Shown: positions 1-12,495, counted from the first letter of the stretch. The stretch: DNA of 64,000 bases from Papilionanthe hookeriana x Papilionanthe teres (GCA_022702705.1 CM040434.1:21309771-21373770); one strand, 5' to 3'. Numbers and translations are program-made. The notes: generated by a model not told the origin, from the letters alone.

Positions 1-593
1 CTGTGATCACCTACCAACCATCACAGTCAGGTTATTATAGATAGATCTGTTCTAAATTACTGTATCCAGAACATGAAGAATATAAATATTGGGGCTATTA
101 TTCATAAAAGTATTTTGGCAAGTTCAAAAGGAGAGATTACAGGTGGACTAGGACATCCCAGCCTGATACCTGCTTTGTGGATTCAGTCAGGAGTAGCAGT
201 TGAAGATAATGATGAGGTAGTATATCCCCTGAAGCCCATTACTAAACTAAATTTCAAGACCTATGAAGCCCATGTAGGATTGAAGTGGAGTAAGAAAGCT
301 GATGAGCCTTCTTCTAGTCATGAAAGACCATCTACATCTAGAGAACCTACTCTGCATGATGTTATGGATCAGTTGGAAAGGTTGAACACCAGAGTTGAGT
401 GACTAGAAGCAAGGAACAGATAAATGATGATTATTATGTGCGGTGGAGAGAATATGAGATAACTTATCATGACGCACATATGAGGTTTTTTAGGGGCGAC
501 ACTAGTACTGTATTTCCTACTTACCCTAAGTATACTCCATATCAGCCTGAAGATCCTGATGATGGTGGAGCTCCTGCAGAAGATGATTGGTAG
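1..593 (+). pseudogene. Env-like ORF (putative plant transposon protein type), C-terminal part, Athila-like element E0
   Basis: This is the downstream end of the third ORF of an Athila-like Ty3/Gypsy element; it enters from the left edge. One frame (73-402) reads through a segment with LIPALWIQSGV, then an S/T/P-rich linker (SSSHERPSTSREP) and HDVMDQLERLNTRVE. The frame breaks at about 400 and resumes at 399-593 with WREYEITYHDAHMRFFRGD and an acidic, proline-rich tail. The same order (conserved block, Ser/Thr-rich linker, short coiled coil, 'T(C/Y)P' motif, acidic end) occurs at 25,392-26,033 on the minus strand and at 42,915-50,065, so the assignment rests on three related copies. The protein's role in Athila elements is unknown; 'env-like' refers only to its position after integrase. 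Broken by at least one frameshift. Confidence 0.7.
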
Positions 594-1915
594 TTTTAGT
601 TTTATTTTTTATTGTACTTTGTTATGTATTTGTATTTTGTATATGTGATGTACCTGAGACTCTTTCTGATTAATATTTATGATGTAATGTGTATTTTGTT
701 GTGCTTGTAGCAGAATTTATATTGATTTGTGTTGTATGTGATGTTATAGTAGAGTTTTCATGTGTTTGGTTTGTTAGTTTAATTTGTGATAGTAACAGTT
801 GGATGTTAATGTTGTGTGTAGTTTATGTTGCATGTTTCTAAACTTATTCTCTTATAAATTTCTAACCCATATTTGTTTAGAGAAATGCTTCTAATTATTT
901 CAGGCCTATTGTTCTACTTTATAAAGAAAACTTGCTTAAACTCAAAGGTATGAAAAGCCCAACATATTAAGGTATGAGTTATATGTTTATATATTTTCTT
1001 TCTTCCTATGTTCATTGTATTAATGTTCAAAAAACTATGTTTGGGGGGAGGAAAAGAATTAACTATTATTTGTTCTCATTTTAAAATCTTCTCAAATTTA
1101 TTAACATGATTTCCTATAATAGAACTCAATTTCAGATAACTGTATTTTGATTTTATTTAAGTATTTTGTAAAGTTGAATGAAAGTATTTTGTAAAGAAAA
1201 GTAATTTTGTAGGCTAAGATATTTGGTATAAGAGAATAGGACTATAGTCAACTATTCAAAGTAAGAAAAACAGTATGTTTGAAATATTAAGAATCTTAAA
1301 ACTTTATGTAATAGGAAAGGATTGAGACTTTATGACGAATCTTTAATAAGCTAAAGAAATGCCTATAAGGTAAAGGATGTGGTAGGTTTCAAATTTAGGG
1401 TGAGAAGGGTGAAGTTCAGAATTATTAAAGGCTATCCAGATATAGTGATCTTCACTTAATAGAAAAGAAAAGAAAAGAAAAGAAAAGCAAAAGAAAAAGA
1501 AAAGAAAGAAAAGTGAGGAGAAGCTTGAGGAGATGTCTAATCAAAAATTGACTTCACTTGGACCCACCTAAAGGGAAAAACTTAACTCCTAGACTTATAT
1601 GTGTGGAATAGCATCCTTACTAGTAGTGTTCTCATAAACTTCTTTTCATGAATTTCTTTTAAGTGCCTTAATAGGACAATCTACAGTTTTTTTTGAAATG
1701 AATAGAAGGCTAGAACTCTTAGACTTGACAACTAGATAGTCTTACACCTGCAGAATTTACTTGAATTATTCAAAGATCTTTCTGAAAATTTTACTATTGT
1801 ACTTATCTAAATCAAGATTATGGTATTCTAGAAAGAAAGTTCATTGCAGTGGATAATTATTTTATGTATTAACTAAAATTACTTGAGGACAAGTAATAGT
1901 TAAGTTTGGGGATCT
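594..1915 (+). other. 3' untranslated region of element E0
   Basis: This gene-free stretch lies between the env-like ORF and the LTR. It holds a G-rich tract in an A/T context at about 1039-1056 (TTTGGGGGGAGGAAAAG) and an AAAAG-rich simple repeat at about 1458-1516. A block at 1514-1575 (GAGGAGAAGCTTGAGGAGATG...) recurs at 50,898-50,945 after the second env-like ORF, which supports membership of one family. No coding potential is visible. Confidence 0.6.
1884..1915 (+). promoter_or_regulatory. Polypurine tract of element E0
   Basis: The sequence GAGGACAAGTAATAG followed by TTAAGTTTGGGGATCT lies directly before the LTR start TGATC. This arrangement is typical of the plus-strand primer site of plant Athila/Tat elements. 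It fixes the LTR start at 1916. Confidence 0.65.
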
Positions 1916-3515
1916 TGATCCACTGAAAATTTGATAGCTTTTTACTATTCATTTTATACCTATTTTTGATGATGCTGCACTTTAAAGAAAGGTGTTTTTC
2001 ATGATTTCATGCAGATACAGTGATTTTAGGTCTTTGGAGCAAAGGGAAGCGGAACAGAGCAAATTTGGAGCAAAAAGGGACAAAAGTGCATTTTATTGAA
2101 CTAGCGCTAAACGACGCTGTCACCAGCGCCAGACCGCGCCAATTTCCAGAGAGTTACGACCATATTGGAGAAATAATGGGCTGAACGAAGCCCTATCCAG
2201 CACCAGACCGCGGCCTATCTCGATTTTAAACTAGATCAATGTATTTTGCCAGATTTTGGAGGGTTGCTTTAGGAAACTCTTGGGAATTCAATTTTGGCCA
2301 AATTTAAACTCTTTTGGAGCCAAGTTTAGAGGGGAGAGAACAGTTTAGAGTGTAGAGAGAGTTTAGAGAGAGTGTCTTCTCATTTAGATTAGGAAATCTA
2401 GGTTTTGTGTTTTCTCTTCTAAGGAGTGTGAGAGGAGAGGGAAAGTGAGAGATTTCTTCTTCCTTACTTATATAAGGAGAGAATTGTGTGTTGTTGTGGA
2501 GAAAGAAGATGAGTCAAAGGAATTCCTTAAGATTCGCTTGGGAAAAGTTTGAGATAAGTTGTCTTTACTTTACTCTGTTGGTGTGACGTTGTTTTTATAT
2601 ATAAAATCCATGATTTTTCATCTTCTCCTCATAAGTCTTGAGTAGATTTCTTTGTCTTTCTCCTTTTCATGTGATGTGTTGATGTTGTTAAAGGAAAATG
2701 ATGTGCCGATTTATTATGGAGAATTTGTGATGACCTTTTCACTTCGAAATTCATTTACTTTTTGAAATGGCCAATTGAATTGTTAAAACTTGTTGGGAAA
2801 CATATTTTCCGAAAGGATTATGAGTTTCACAACAAAATTGAAGGTCACATTCAATGTCCATGAATGAGATACGTAGTTCATGGGGATTGAGTGCAAATAA
2901 ATATGGGAAATATATTTTGATGGGCGTAGAATTGGAGATTTCAGAGTGACAGACTGAAATCCTCAATTTGGTCCTAATGTTTGGAAACTGAAGTGAGAGT
3001 TAGCCTTTAGGTGAAGGGAAGTGGGAGCTCTGGAGTGAGAGCCAGTATCCTCCCAGCCTAACCACAAATTTGGGGACTAAACATAGGATTAGCCAATGTT
3101 CTTTACATGTTGAAATATGGGTAAAGAATAAGAATGCTCCTATTTGGCATAATACATTTGCATCACTGATCTATGTCACAATAATCAACATATTATGATT
3201 GGAAAGGAGGAAGACTTTTTCTTGCAACTGAACTTTATTATAAATTTAGTCTTGTGTTAGTTTAACTTGCCAGAGTATAGAACGTATTTTCGTAGAAATA
3301 GTAACTACAACTGTTTGTCTTTATTTTAAGAATTAAACTTACTTGCAATTGTGCTGTAATTCGATAAGTAATTTTTGTCTTTGCGTCATAAAATTAACTC
3401 TCCCTGTGGGATCGATATCCAGGACTCCACTAGAGCCCTGTATTACTTGAACGATACGTAAACTTGCATTTAATTGTGTGACTCATTATAAAACTAAATC
3501 AATATATATACCTAA
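1916..3515 (+). repeat. 3' LTR of Athila-like element E0 (right end approximate)
   Basis: The LTR starts TGATC after the polypurine tract. Two blocks are shared with the LTRs at 13,386-22,490 and 33,621-35,476: an early block CTATTTTTGATGA...GCACTTTAAAGAAAGG and a late block GGATCGATATCCAGG ACTCCACTAGAGCCCTGTATTACTTG. GC-rich repeated motifs lie at 2103-2140 and about 2180-2213. The right end is not clean: copia sequence begins at about 3516 without the TCA end seen in the other LTRs, so the LTR is probably truncated at that junction. Confidence 0.7.
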
Positions 3516-4143
3516 ATCTGAGTTCATAAATTTTGGCAAATTAAAAAATTCGCACCAATAACTCAAATACCTTCTTGGTATTGAAGTGGCCCATGGAACT
3601 GAAGTGATGATTCTATCCCAGAGAAAATTAGTATTAGATCTTCTCAAGGGGACATGTATGTGAAGGTGCAAACTTGTAGTCTCTCCAATTAATCGGAAGA
3701 TTAAGATCAATATAGAGGCAAGTGAATCAGTCAATCATGAAGAATACCATACTTTGGCGGGCCGCCTGATCTATATGTGCCACATTCGATCGGATAATTC
3801 ATTTGTTGTAAGTGTGGTGAGCCGCTACATGCATGATCAGAGAAAGGGTCAAGTAGGTATCTAAAGAGCACACTAAGGAAAGAATTGACATTTAGGAAGA
3901 ATTGACATGTAGATATTGAGGGATTTTGTAATTTGGAATGGGCAAGCTGTGTTGATCACAGACGATCCACTACATATTTGTAGATGGCAACTTGGTCTTA
4001 TAGAAGAGAAAGAAATAGATTGTCGTAGCAAGATCAACAAAAAAGGAAGATAAGAGTTGTAGAGATGATTTGGCTTAAAGACTTGTTTGTCGAACTCAAA
4101 TTGAATTAGGGAACTCAAATGATGTTATGGTGTGACAACAAGT
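3516..4143 (+). pseudogene. Ty1/copia reverse transcriptase/RNase H fragment, upstream half
   Basis: The plus-strand translation gives recognisable copia RT C-terminal motifs in order: a degenerate YLLGIEVA, then LSQRKLVLDLLKG, then YHTLAGRLIYMCHIRSDNSF, then VVSVVSRYMHDQRKG. Near 4130 is the RNase H motif CDNK. Internal stops (for example TAA near 3563 and TGA near 3660) and frameshifts make it non-functional. The left side is cut off at the E0 LTR. The right side is split by the C1 insert at 4144, and the frame resumes at 9345, so both halves belong to one ancestral copia element. Confidence 0.8.
4139..4143. repeat. Left target-site duplication CAAGT of insert C1
   Basis: CAAGT here is repeated at 9345-9349. 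Removing one copy plus the insert restores a contiguous copia RNase H reading frame (CDNK then SEINIA). Confidence 0.65.
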
Positions 4144-5552
4144 TTCCACCGTCCATCGGGGCTTCGTTTTATGCCTACCTTGTGACTGACTTTGGGCTTT
4201 TGCATGCCATGTAAATTAAAAGGTTTTGGGTTGTTTGAACAACCAAGTGTGTTGTCAAAAGCAGTAAACCACCTCAAAAGGTCAAAATACCACCTTTATG
4301 ATGGGCTTTAATTTTTAAACAGAGAAAATGTTGGGTATCTGCACTGGTCTGCGATTAAATTCGATTGGTCATTTCCCTGATCTAGAGACTATATAGGGTT
4401 TGGATTAATTATGGGATCTTCTTCTTCCTAGTAGGGCAAGCCTCTATAATTAAATAGATCTTAAGTGACTGATTTACTTAAGAAAACTCTCAATAAAGGC
4501 TATGGTTTTTGTTCTCAAAATTTCTTAGTTCAAGTTTCCATGATTAGATATTGGAATTTCAAAAGAGAGAAGTCAAATAAGTTTAGCAGTTATTAACACA
4601 AGCTAAAAAAAGGAAAGAAAGGGTTGGGGAATCTTGGAGATACTAAGGAAACCTCTGTTATATCTCAAACTATCCTATTGTTTGGCATTTTTCATAATTA
4701 ATGAAAAGTTAAATTTTGCTAAAATGAATGGGCTTATACTGCACAACATACAATCATACAGGAGCTTATTGATGGACGAGGGTGAAAAGGCAGAAATAAA
4801 AATATTGATCTATGGTTTGGATGGACCTATTGAAAAAACTGACAGTATGGGTGCCAACCCTAACTTATGTCAGACTTATCAATCGGCATCATCCGCACTA
4901 CCTTTAGTGGTTTAGTTGAGGTTCATTCTTGCTTCATGTTTTGTGTTCTTTTGGATGGCTTAGATATTCATATTCAATTGACCACAACACCTCTTAACTC
5001 TATAAAAGGAAGGAAGACTCAAAGGAAAAATCCTAAGTTGTTGTAGCAGATTATTAGTTTAAAGAAGCCATGCAAAATACAGTTAACAAAATCTATAACA
5101 TGTAAAGTAAATCTAGAGTGGCATCTTGTAGATTGTTCCTAGCAGTCCTACAAAACAGAGTCAGTATGCTTCATGTAAGAGAGGTAAATGTGTTAGTTTG
5201 GATTATTATCACTCATTTCATTTTCTTTCTTCGTTAGGACATCTAGGTCAAGATGCCATGGTGTTTTGTAATCTCAAGGTTATTAGGTTAGTTTAACATG
5301 GTATGGAGAGGCGGTCAAGTCTGCTTTGACTTAATGATTGTTGTCAAAAACCATGGGTTGCACCCCCCGAGATATCCTCATAAATCTGTGTAGCAAGGTT
5401 AAAGTTTTGTTTAATGATCATTGTTCATTAAGGTTTCATTTAAGTTATAGTAACTTTTTCAAAATTTAGGGGTTTGAAAATTTTTCGGTTATTTAAGACT
5501 CCTTAGCTAATTAGTTTTTATGATTTTTTTTTTATTTTGATGTTGAAATGAA

Positions 5553-5582
5553 CCGGTCAAGATCTCATGGTTCCATCCTCCC
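5553..5582. other. Conserved 30-bp block in C1
   Basis: CCGGTCAAGATCTCATGG followed by TTCCATCCTCCC corresponds to 15,622-15,653 in C2 and 44,271-44,302 in C3. It stands out against diverged surroundings. Confidence 0.5.
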
Positions 5583-5829
5583 ATGGACATTGGGTTTGTG
5601 GTTTGATTAGTCATGAGTGACTGGATGGTACTTTGTTATCAACCATGTATGTCTCCTCCGATCTTCCTTCTCAAACTAGGATGCATATTATGTTTGAAGT
5701 TTATGTTTTAATAATTTTTAGGGTATATTTTATGTTGTCTTTTATTATGATTTTTCATTTCAGCCCGTACCATCTCAGATGTGTGCTATGTGTGCTTTCT
5801 TTCTCTTATGAGAGGTCAAACACTCCTTA

Positions 5830-7680
5830 ACTTAGGTTATATGAGTTTGGGTTTAGTTAGGTCAGGTCGACCTATGTCCGGCTAAAGCTGATTTGGGTTA
5901 ACCTGAGTTAGTTTGGGTTGATCCAGGATTGGTTAAATTTGGATTTAGTTAACACGATTAGATCAGATTGGCCCAAAATATGTTTAAGTCCGTTTGGGTT
6001 AACCGAAACAATTTTAGGTTGACCCAGGATTGATTCAGATGGGTTTGTGTTAACCTGAGTTTGGTTGACCCAGGACTATTTTAAGTTGATTTAGGTTAAA
6101 CCGAGTTAGGTTAGGTTGACAAAAGATTAATTTAAGTTGATCTGGGTTAACCCGAGTTAGTTTGGGCTAACCTAGGATTGATTTTGATGGGTTTGGGTGA
6201 ACACGAGTTAGGTCAGGTTGACCAAGGATTAGTTTAAGTTGATTTGGGTTAACCTGAGTTTGGTTAGTTTGACCTGAGATTGATTTAACTAGAGTGGGTT
6301 AACCTGAGTTTGGTTGGTTTGACTTGAGATTGATTTAACTTGAGTGGGTTAACTTGAGCTAGGTCGGGTTGACCCAGAACCGATTTAGATGGGTTTGAGT
6401 TAACCCTAGTTAGGTCAGGTTCACCAAAGATTGGTTTAAGTTGGTTTGAATTTACTTGAGTTAGGTCAGGTAGACTTAGGATAGATCTAGATTAGTTTGG
6501 GTTAGCCTGAGTTAGAATGGATTGACCCATGATTGGTTTAGCTTGATTTGGGTTAACCTGAGTTAATTCAGGTTGACTTGACATTGATGTAAGATGATTT
6601 AGTTTAACCCGAGTCAGGTAGGGTTGACCCAGGATTGATTTATATGGGTTTGGGTTAACTTGAGTTAGGTCGGGTTGACCAAAGATTGTTTTAAGTTGAT
6701 TTGGATTAAACTAAGTAAGGTCGGGTTGACCCGAGATAGATTTAAGTTGATTTGAGTTAACTCGAGATAGATTGGGCTAACCCAGGATTGATTTAGATGG
6801 GTTTGGGTTAACCCAAGTTTGTTCGGGTTGATAGAGGATTTGTTTAATTTGGTTACAATTAAGACTTAATTGAGTCGTGTCAGATTAGGTTAGACCTAAG
6901 ATAAGTTTAAAATTTGAGTTAAGTTGAGTCAGGTCTAGGGTTGGATTAGACTTAGGTTGATTGTTAAGTTTATGATTTCAAACTTGAGTTATGTTGAATT
7001 AGGTCTAAGTTAAGTTAGGTCTATATTTTGCTTAAGTTTAAAATTTTGTTGAACCAAATCTTGGTCTGGTAGACTTAAGTGGGGTTGATTTTAGCTGAGT
7101 AAGGTCCAAGTTGGGTTAAAACTAAGTTATGTTTTTAGTTAGAGTTAAGTTGGGCTAGGTCTATGTTGGGTTAGACCTAGGTTGAATTTAAAGTTTAGTT
7201 TAGATCTAAGTTGAGTTCAAATTGAGTGTAAACTGAGTTAGGCACAAGTTAGGTTAGGCCATAGTTGAATTTAGAGTTGTGTTTTAGTTTGAACTAGTTC
7301 TAGGCTAGGCTATCCCTAAGTTAAGTTTGAAGTCACTTAGGTAAATTCAATTCTAAATTATGTTAGACTTGAGTTAGACTTAAAGTTTGAATTTGGTTGA
7401 ACCAAGTCTTAGTTGGGTTAGACTTGATTTAAGCTTAAGGTTTAGTTTAGTTAGGTCTAAGCCATTTTAGACGTAAGTTTCACAAAGTTTAAAATTTAGT
7501 TGAATCAAGTTTATGTTAGATTATTCTTGGGTTGTAGTTTATGGTTTGGTCAATTCAAAGTTTGGTTCCTCTTAGGTTGATTATGTTTGGATTAGGTCCA
7601 AGCTAAGTTAGACCCAAATTAAATCTAGGATTTAAGTGAAATAGGTCTAAGCTGGGTTAGACCTAAGTTAGGATAATTCC
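5830..7680. repeat. Degenerate minisatellite, about 50-bp period, in C1
   Basis: A unit like 'GGGTTAACCTGAGTTAGG' then 'TTGACCCAGGATTGATTTAG' recurs about every 50 bp. It is strongest from about 5830 to 6840 and fades into looser AGTTAGGTC-type repeats up to about 7680. There are no separate spacers and no ORF. C2 and C3 do not carry this repeat, so it expanded within this copy. Confidence 0.75.
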
Positions 7681-9344
7681 ATAATTAGAGGGATAATTGT
7701 GAGATTAACCATTTGAAAATTTCGTTAGGAAGTGATCCTAAAGTTTTCTAAGTTGATTTTCATGTTTAATTTTGGTCTGAGAGACAATTTTAAGCTAAAA
7801 ATGCAAAATTTGCAATTTTACAGATTTACCCATAATGCTCTAATTTTATTTTTAAACTTTCAGAAATGAAAATTCTCATTTTATTGTTTAGGTTGTTGTC
7901 CTAATTTTTCTCTTTAATTTCAATCTTAGTTTATAATTCTGATTCCTATTTTATTTTTTATAATCATTTTTCAAAATTATCATAATTTTTATGGAAAATT
8001 AGACATTTTGGTGTTAGGGAGATCTCTTGACTTTAACATCCCTGATGAAAGAGGGAATAATCCTTAAAAATTTTCATATTTTTATGTTTAATATTTAACT
8101 TTTTATAGCCATGGAGACAATTAGGGGGAGGGCGAGCTCTGCCCTGCTTGGGAGACCTAGTAGCTCATCAGAGAACGAGCTGAGGAATTACAAGAGCTTT
8201 TGTCGAGGAACAAGAAATTTTCCCATTTGTGATGTCTTGACCAAGGCGGGCTCCAATGGTGGTGGAGGAAGCATGGCCAAGTCATGAGAGCATTGGGGAA
8301 GCTTTTTATGGGGTAGCTAGGACAAGAATTACTCTAGTTTGACTTAGCTCTGACCTGAGTTTAGCTTCCTATGGTTTGAACACGGGTTCGTTAGACTTCA
8401 GTGCCAAGTGTGATTCCCCTTAGTTAAGTGTGATTGCTTTGTCCTTTTGTGCTTGTTTTATGTTTAGTTTTCTTTTAATTTATTCATGCTTAGGTTTTAG
8501 TGTCATGGTAGCTTATTTGGGTCATGTGCATCATGTGTGCCATGGTTGACCCATCGGGAACTGGCCATGGGAGATGAGCTATGGGCTCTCCCATAGCTTG
8601 GGTTTATAGTAAAGGTTGGCTTTTATAATTATGCTTTGCCTTAGGTTATTAGGGTTGGCCCAAAAGGATTAAGCTTAGCTGGCATTCATAATTTAATCTT
8701 GATATTAAGTGACTTTGGCCTTAATTATTTTGAATTGATTTTGTTTTTGTTTTCATAGATTTAGTTGTTCACTAGTTGTCTTGGTTAATCTTGGTGATTC
8801 CAAATTTTAGGGCTTCGGTTAATCTGTGTAGGGTTTATATTGATTCTAGGGTTGATTAGTGTTGGGAAGCTTTAGGTGAGACCAATGTTTGACTTTGGTG
8901 CCTCACCCCTTTTCCCCATTGGCTTGAATTTTTAATGTCATGGGGTTTCCAGAGCTTTTTAGGGTAATGTGGTAAAAACCACTAATTAGCCTAAGCCTAG
9001 ACTCCTATCTGATGGGCTTTTCCTTGGTTAATGAGAATCCTAATGGTATTCAATGGGCCATTAGAGAAATTCCTAGGGCTTTGAATTCCATGTGTAACAT
9101 AAGGCATCCTCAACTACAGGAAGTCCACTTGGGCTTCCACTGGGCTAGACCCTCAACCATCTCAACCAAGGGTTGAGAATTTGGCCTTAACCTCAAGAAA
9201 CCCTAAGTGAGTGTAGGATTGGTTAGAAGTTCTATATGGGTGAGTTCGATCTCTAGTCATCTATGAAAGTGACTATGAATTCCTAAGGCTAAATTCCATA
9301 TTTCTGTAGAGAGGGAAGAAGTCTTCACATAAGTGAAGTCAACA

Positions 9345-9549
9345 CAAGTCGGAAATCAACATTGCTAAAAACTCGATGCAACACGACAGAACCAGACATG
9401 TGGAAATTGATAGATTCTTCATCAAGGAGAAGCCTGATAATGGATTGTTGAAACTAAGTAATGTAGCTACTAGAGAGCAAGTGGTTGATTGCCTCACTAA
9501 AGGACTTAGTTCAATGGAGTTAGCTAGATTTTGTTGGAAGATGGGCTGA
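9345..9549 (+). pseudogene. Ty1/copia RNase H C-terminus, downstream half
   Basis: The frame reads SEINIAKNSMQHDRTRHVEID, then RFFIKEKPDNGLL, then TREQVVDCLTKGLSS, ending KMG-stop at 9547-9549. These are the standard last residues of plant copia polyproteins. The frame is open here and continues the CDNK motif left of the C1 insert. Confidence 0.9.
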
Positions 9550-9570
9550 GTGAATATCTTTTGCCCATCT

Positions 9571-9703
9571 TAAGCGGGAGTGTTGAGAGTTATGTGTAAT
9601 AAGAGGGTTTTATTGGGCTTTATTGAAAGACTTTGGAACCTCTATTTATACACATACCTGAGTGAAATACCAGATTTTTGGCTTGTTCCTTATTCTCTTT
9701 TCA
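9571..9703 (+). repeat. Copia polypurine tract and 3' LTR (short)
   Basis: TAAGCGGGAG (9571-9580) precedes TGTTGAGAGTTATGTG at 9581, a typical copia LTR start. The stretch contains TATTTATACACATACC as a possible core promoter. A plausible end is TTTTCA at 9703, which would make an LTR of only about 123 bp. The end is inferred because the 5' LTR is absent from the window. Confidence 0.55.
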
Positions 9704-10082
9704 TGTTGTTGTGTATTTATGATGTCAAAACACACCTCATCTCGTTTTTTATCCTCCATCATTCATCGACATTCTATTACTACTTTATAATCCACATACT
9801 TTCATTACAAATGCATGCCCATGTGCACATGTTCCATTAATTCATTGATCAAGATGCTTACCACTCATATCATTATTATAATCAAGCTCCTCTCACAAAC
9901 TCTTCATCTCATAAATCCTAACTATTCATAATCATATTTTCATTGTATGCACTAAGGGTCACAATATTTCATTCAATTTGACCATTGTCTATGCCTATTA
10001 TAATTATTGATTCTATCATTTTGAAGCTTCACTTTGTCGAACCTTTCAAGTGTTTTCTTCCTAAGTTAAATCCATTAAATCA
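9704..10082. repeat. Direct repeat, copy 1
   Basis: TGTTGTTGTG...CCATTAAATCA is repeated at 11,832-12,210 with many substitutions. Both copies start TG and end CA and are preceded by TCA. No primer site or polypurine tract is visible beside them. Confidence 0.6.
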
Positions 10083-11831
10083 ATAAATTGAATAAAAACT
10101 GAAAAAAATTGTATACGTCTAGTAAAGTTATGCATATTTCACTTCTTGGGGGCCTTGAAATTTATATGTCCCATTAAATATTGATAGACTCAGATTGAGT
10201 TAACTTCCTCGATGATAGTAGTTATCTTAGCCTTAGAATTTAAGGCACATCACTTTCTTTTATCACAAAAAGGTCTTCTTTTTTTAGCCTTTCCTAAATG
10301 TTAAAAGTGTATGAATACAAATATTCAAACTAAAAGAACAACCTAGAAAAAGCTTAATCCCATTTATTAATAAAAAAACATAGTTTTATGATAGTTTAAA
10401 GGACAATTGATCTTCTTATCGTTGTTCTTTCCATCATTCCTCCTTTGGATATGTTTAAGAAGGGCTCAAAATTTTATTCTATCTTGAGTGAATCTCCTAA
10501 AACAAATATTCTTGAAAATTATTATGAACTCTAAAGTTAAATAGGATCCACTCAATTATTGAAAGTTTTTAAGGAGATTATTTCTCTTATTACCCCTTTA
10601 AGGAATCTATACATAATTTTAAATTAAACACCGTCATAATTAAATTAGATAGAAAAAATATGTTGATACAATTCATGATTCTTAAGATCATTATATTATG
10701 ATTATATCTATTATCAACAAATACTTTTATATTTTGACATAATTTATTTTTCCTACTGCTTTATTCAATCAAAAGAATAGAAGTTTGAATATTTGTGCGG
10801 TCCACAAATACACACATGCATATATATTAATATGGAGACTCCACTGAGTATGGTTTCTTTCCTTATCATTAATAATTTGGTTTCAATTTATGCATCATAG
10901 TAGGCTTACAGTCTTTATAGGCTTAGTCATTCCTTCATTCATTGGTAGCTCTAGTCATTTTTCATTTAGGGGAGTGTTGGGATCATCCACCTTTTGTCTT
11001 TGAACCTCTCACTTAGCATAAATTGTTGAGCGAGGTTCTGAGTTTCACATTTTAATTCAAAATTTCTATTAAAATCCCTTGACAAAAATTTTGAAACCTG
11101 ATGATAGATATGAACTCTTTGTGGGATCAACCTTATTAAGACAGGGTTTGATACCCCTCCCTTCTAAAATTTATTTTTCTAAATTAGTCCTCACTCCAAA
11201 GTCTAAATCAATATTTTAAATTTTTCTAAATTCATTGGTCTTTTAATACCCAAATATGACAAATTCAGTTCCTAAAAACCTTTTTAAAGTTAAATCTAAA
11301 AATTAATCTCATCAAATTTTGGAATTTTAATTTTTTCCAAATTTATGTATAAATCATTCAAAATCAAATACTTTGAACACAAGTCTCTTATCGAGTCCGA
11401 ACTTGGTCAAATGAAACATAAGAACTAATCAATCTTTTTGCAAAATCTAAATCCATATCAAATCCTCTAATTCAATCATATGTTTATACAAATTGCGAGT
11501 TGTGAGCCTATCACATAACTCGATGTATATCGAGTTAAGATATTAAACCATCAAATGTAATATTTGTGATGTTTAAATCATCTAAATCTAAATCTAATCA
11601 GAATTGATATGTTTAAAGAATCACACTATATTTGTAATTCAGTCAATGGAAAATGTTGTGAATGTTGATATTTCATTTAGAAAGAGCCGTAACTTGGCCA
11701 TTAATCAGACGAATCCTTTTAATGATGTGTACATGATTAAGTTTTGCATGCAGTTAAAAAAACTCAAGATGATTTTGAACTTGCTAATTTTAACTTTAGC
11801 CATCCACATATTGTGTTTAAAATACTTATCA

Positions 11832-12210
11832 TGTTGTTGTGCATTTATGATGTCAAAAGACTACTCATCCCGTTTTTCTATCCCCCTTCATGCATCCACA
11901 TTCCATTACTAATATAATTCACTTGCTTTCATTTTTAATGCATGCCCATGTGCTCATGTTCCATTAATTCATTGATCAATATGCTTACCACTCATTTCAT
12001 TCTTACAATCAAGCTACTCTCACCAACTCATCATCTCCTAAATCTTAACTAATCTCAATCATCTTTTTAGTTGTATGCTCTAAGGGTCACAATATTTCAT
12101 TCAATTCGACCATTGTCTATGCTTATTATAGTTATTGATTCTACTATTCTTGAAGCCTCACTTTGTTGAACCTTTAAGTGTTTTCTTCCCAATTTAAATC
12201 CATTAAATCA
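11832..12210. repeat. Direct repeat, copy 2
   Basis: This is the partner of 9704-10,082, about 2.1 kb downstream. It is also present in segment B (about 56,360-56,740). Confidence 0.6.
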
Positions 12211-12495
12211 AACTAATAGTTGAACTTAATAAATATAAAAAATTAAATGAAATGTGAGAAAGTTAGCTTTAACATGTTGTCGGGTTTATCTAAACTATTT
12301 CTGACATTTGGGTGGATTTACGTTATATCAATAGCTAGATCTTATTAAAAATCTCATAAGTGTCATAAAACAAATATGAATCACCATCCTCAATTCTCAT
12401 CCAAATATTCAACACATTTTCGACAAACACTAATCTTTATTTTCTTTTAATCCTTGCCCTCTGAATCTTTCACAGCGCGTAAATATTGTTAGGTG

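Larger units (their letters stand above)
4144..9344. mobile_element. Insert C1: 5.2 kb coding-free LTR-like unit
   Basis: The unit interrupts copia RNase H and is flanked by CAAGT. Its right end (9321-9344) is GTCTTCA, a short loop, TGAAGTC and AACA, which matches the right ends of C2 and C3. Internal blocks are collinear with C2 and C3: GGGCAAGCCTCTATAATTAA near 4435, CTATCCTATTGTTTGGC near 4670, and the 'GATCTCATGGTTCCATCC' block near 5560. The left end (TTCCACCGTC) does not match the TGTCGGCAT start of the other copies, so it is mutated or shortened. No gag, pol or integrase motif was found. The best explanation is a very long solo LTR or a large coding-free retrotransposon derivative. It is clearly older than C2 and C3, judging by its divergence. 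Confidence 0.65.

Noticed and set aside
5830..6840. Interstitial telomere-like sequence (GGGTTAA/GGTTTAG words)
   Set aside because: There is no regular TTTAGGG array; the words belong to a unit of about 50 bp.
5830..7680. CRISPR-like repeat spacing in C1
   Set aside because: The repeats are contiguous and degenerate with no unique spacers, in plant nuclear DNA; it is a minisatellite.
11604..11912. 102-codon ORF conserved in segment B as 124 codons (56,135-56,509)
   Set aside because: Conservation equals that of surrounding non-coding DNA; the end point differs by an indel and the sequence has no domain.
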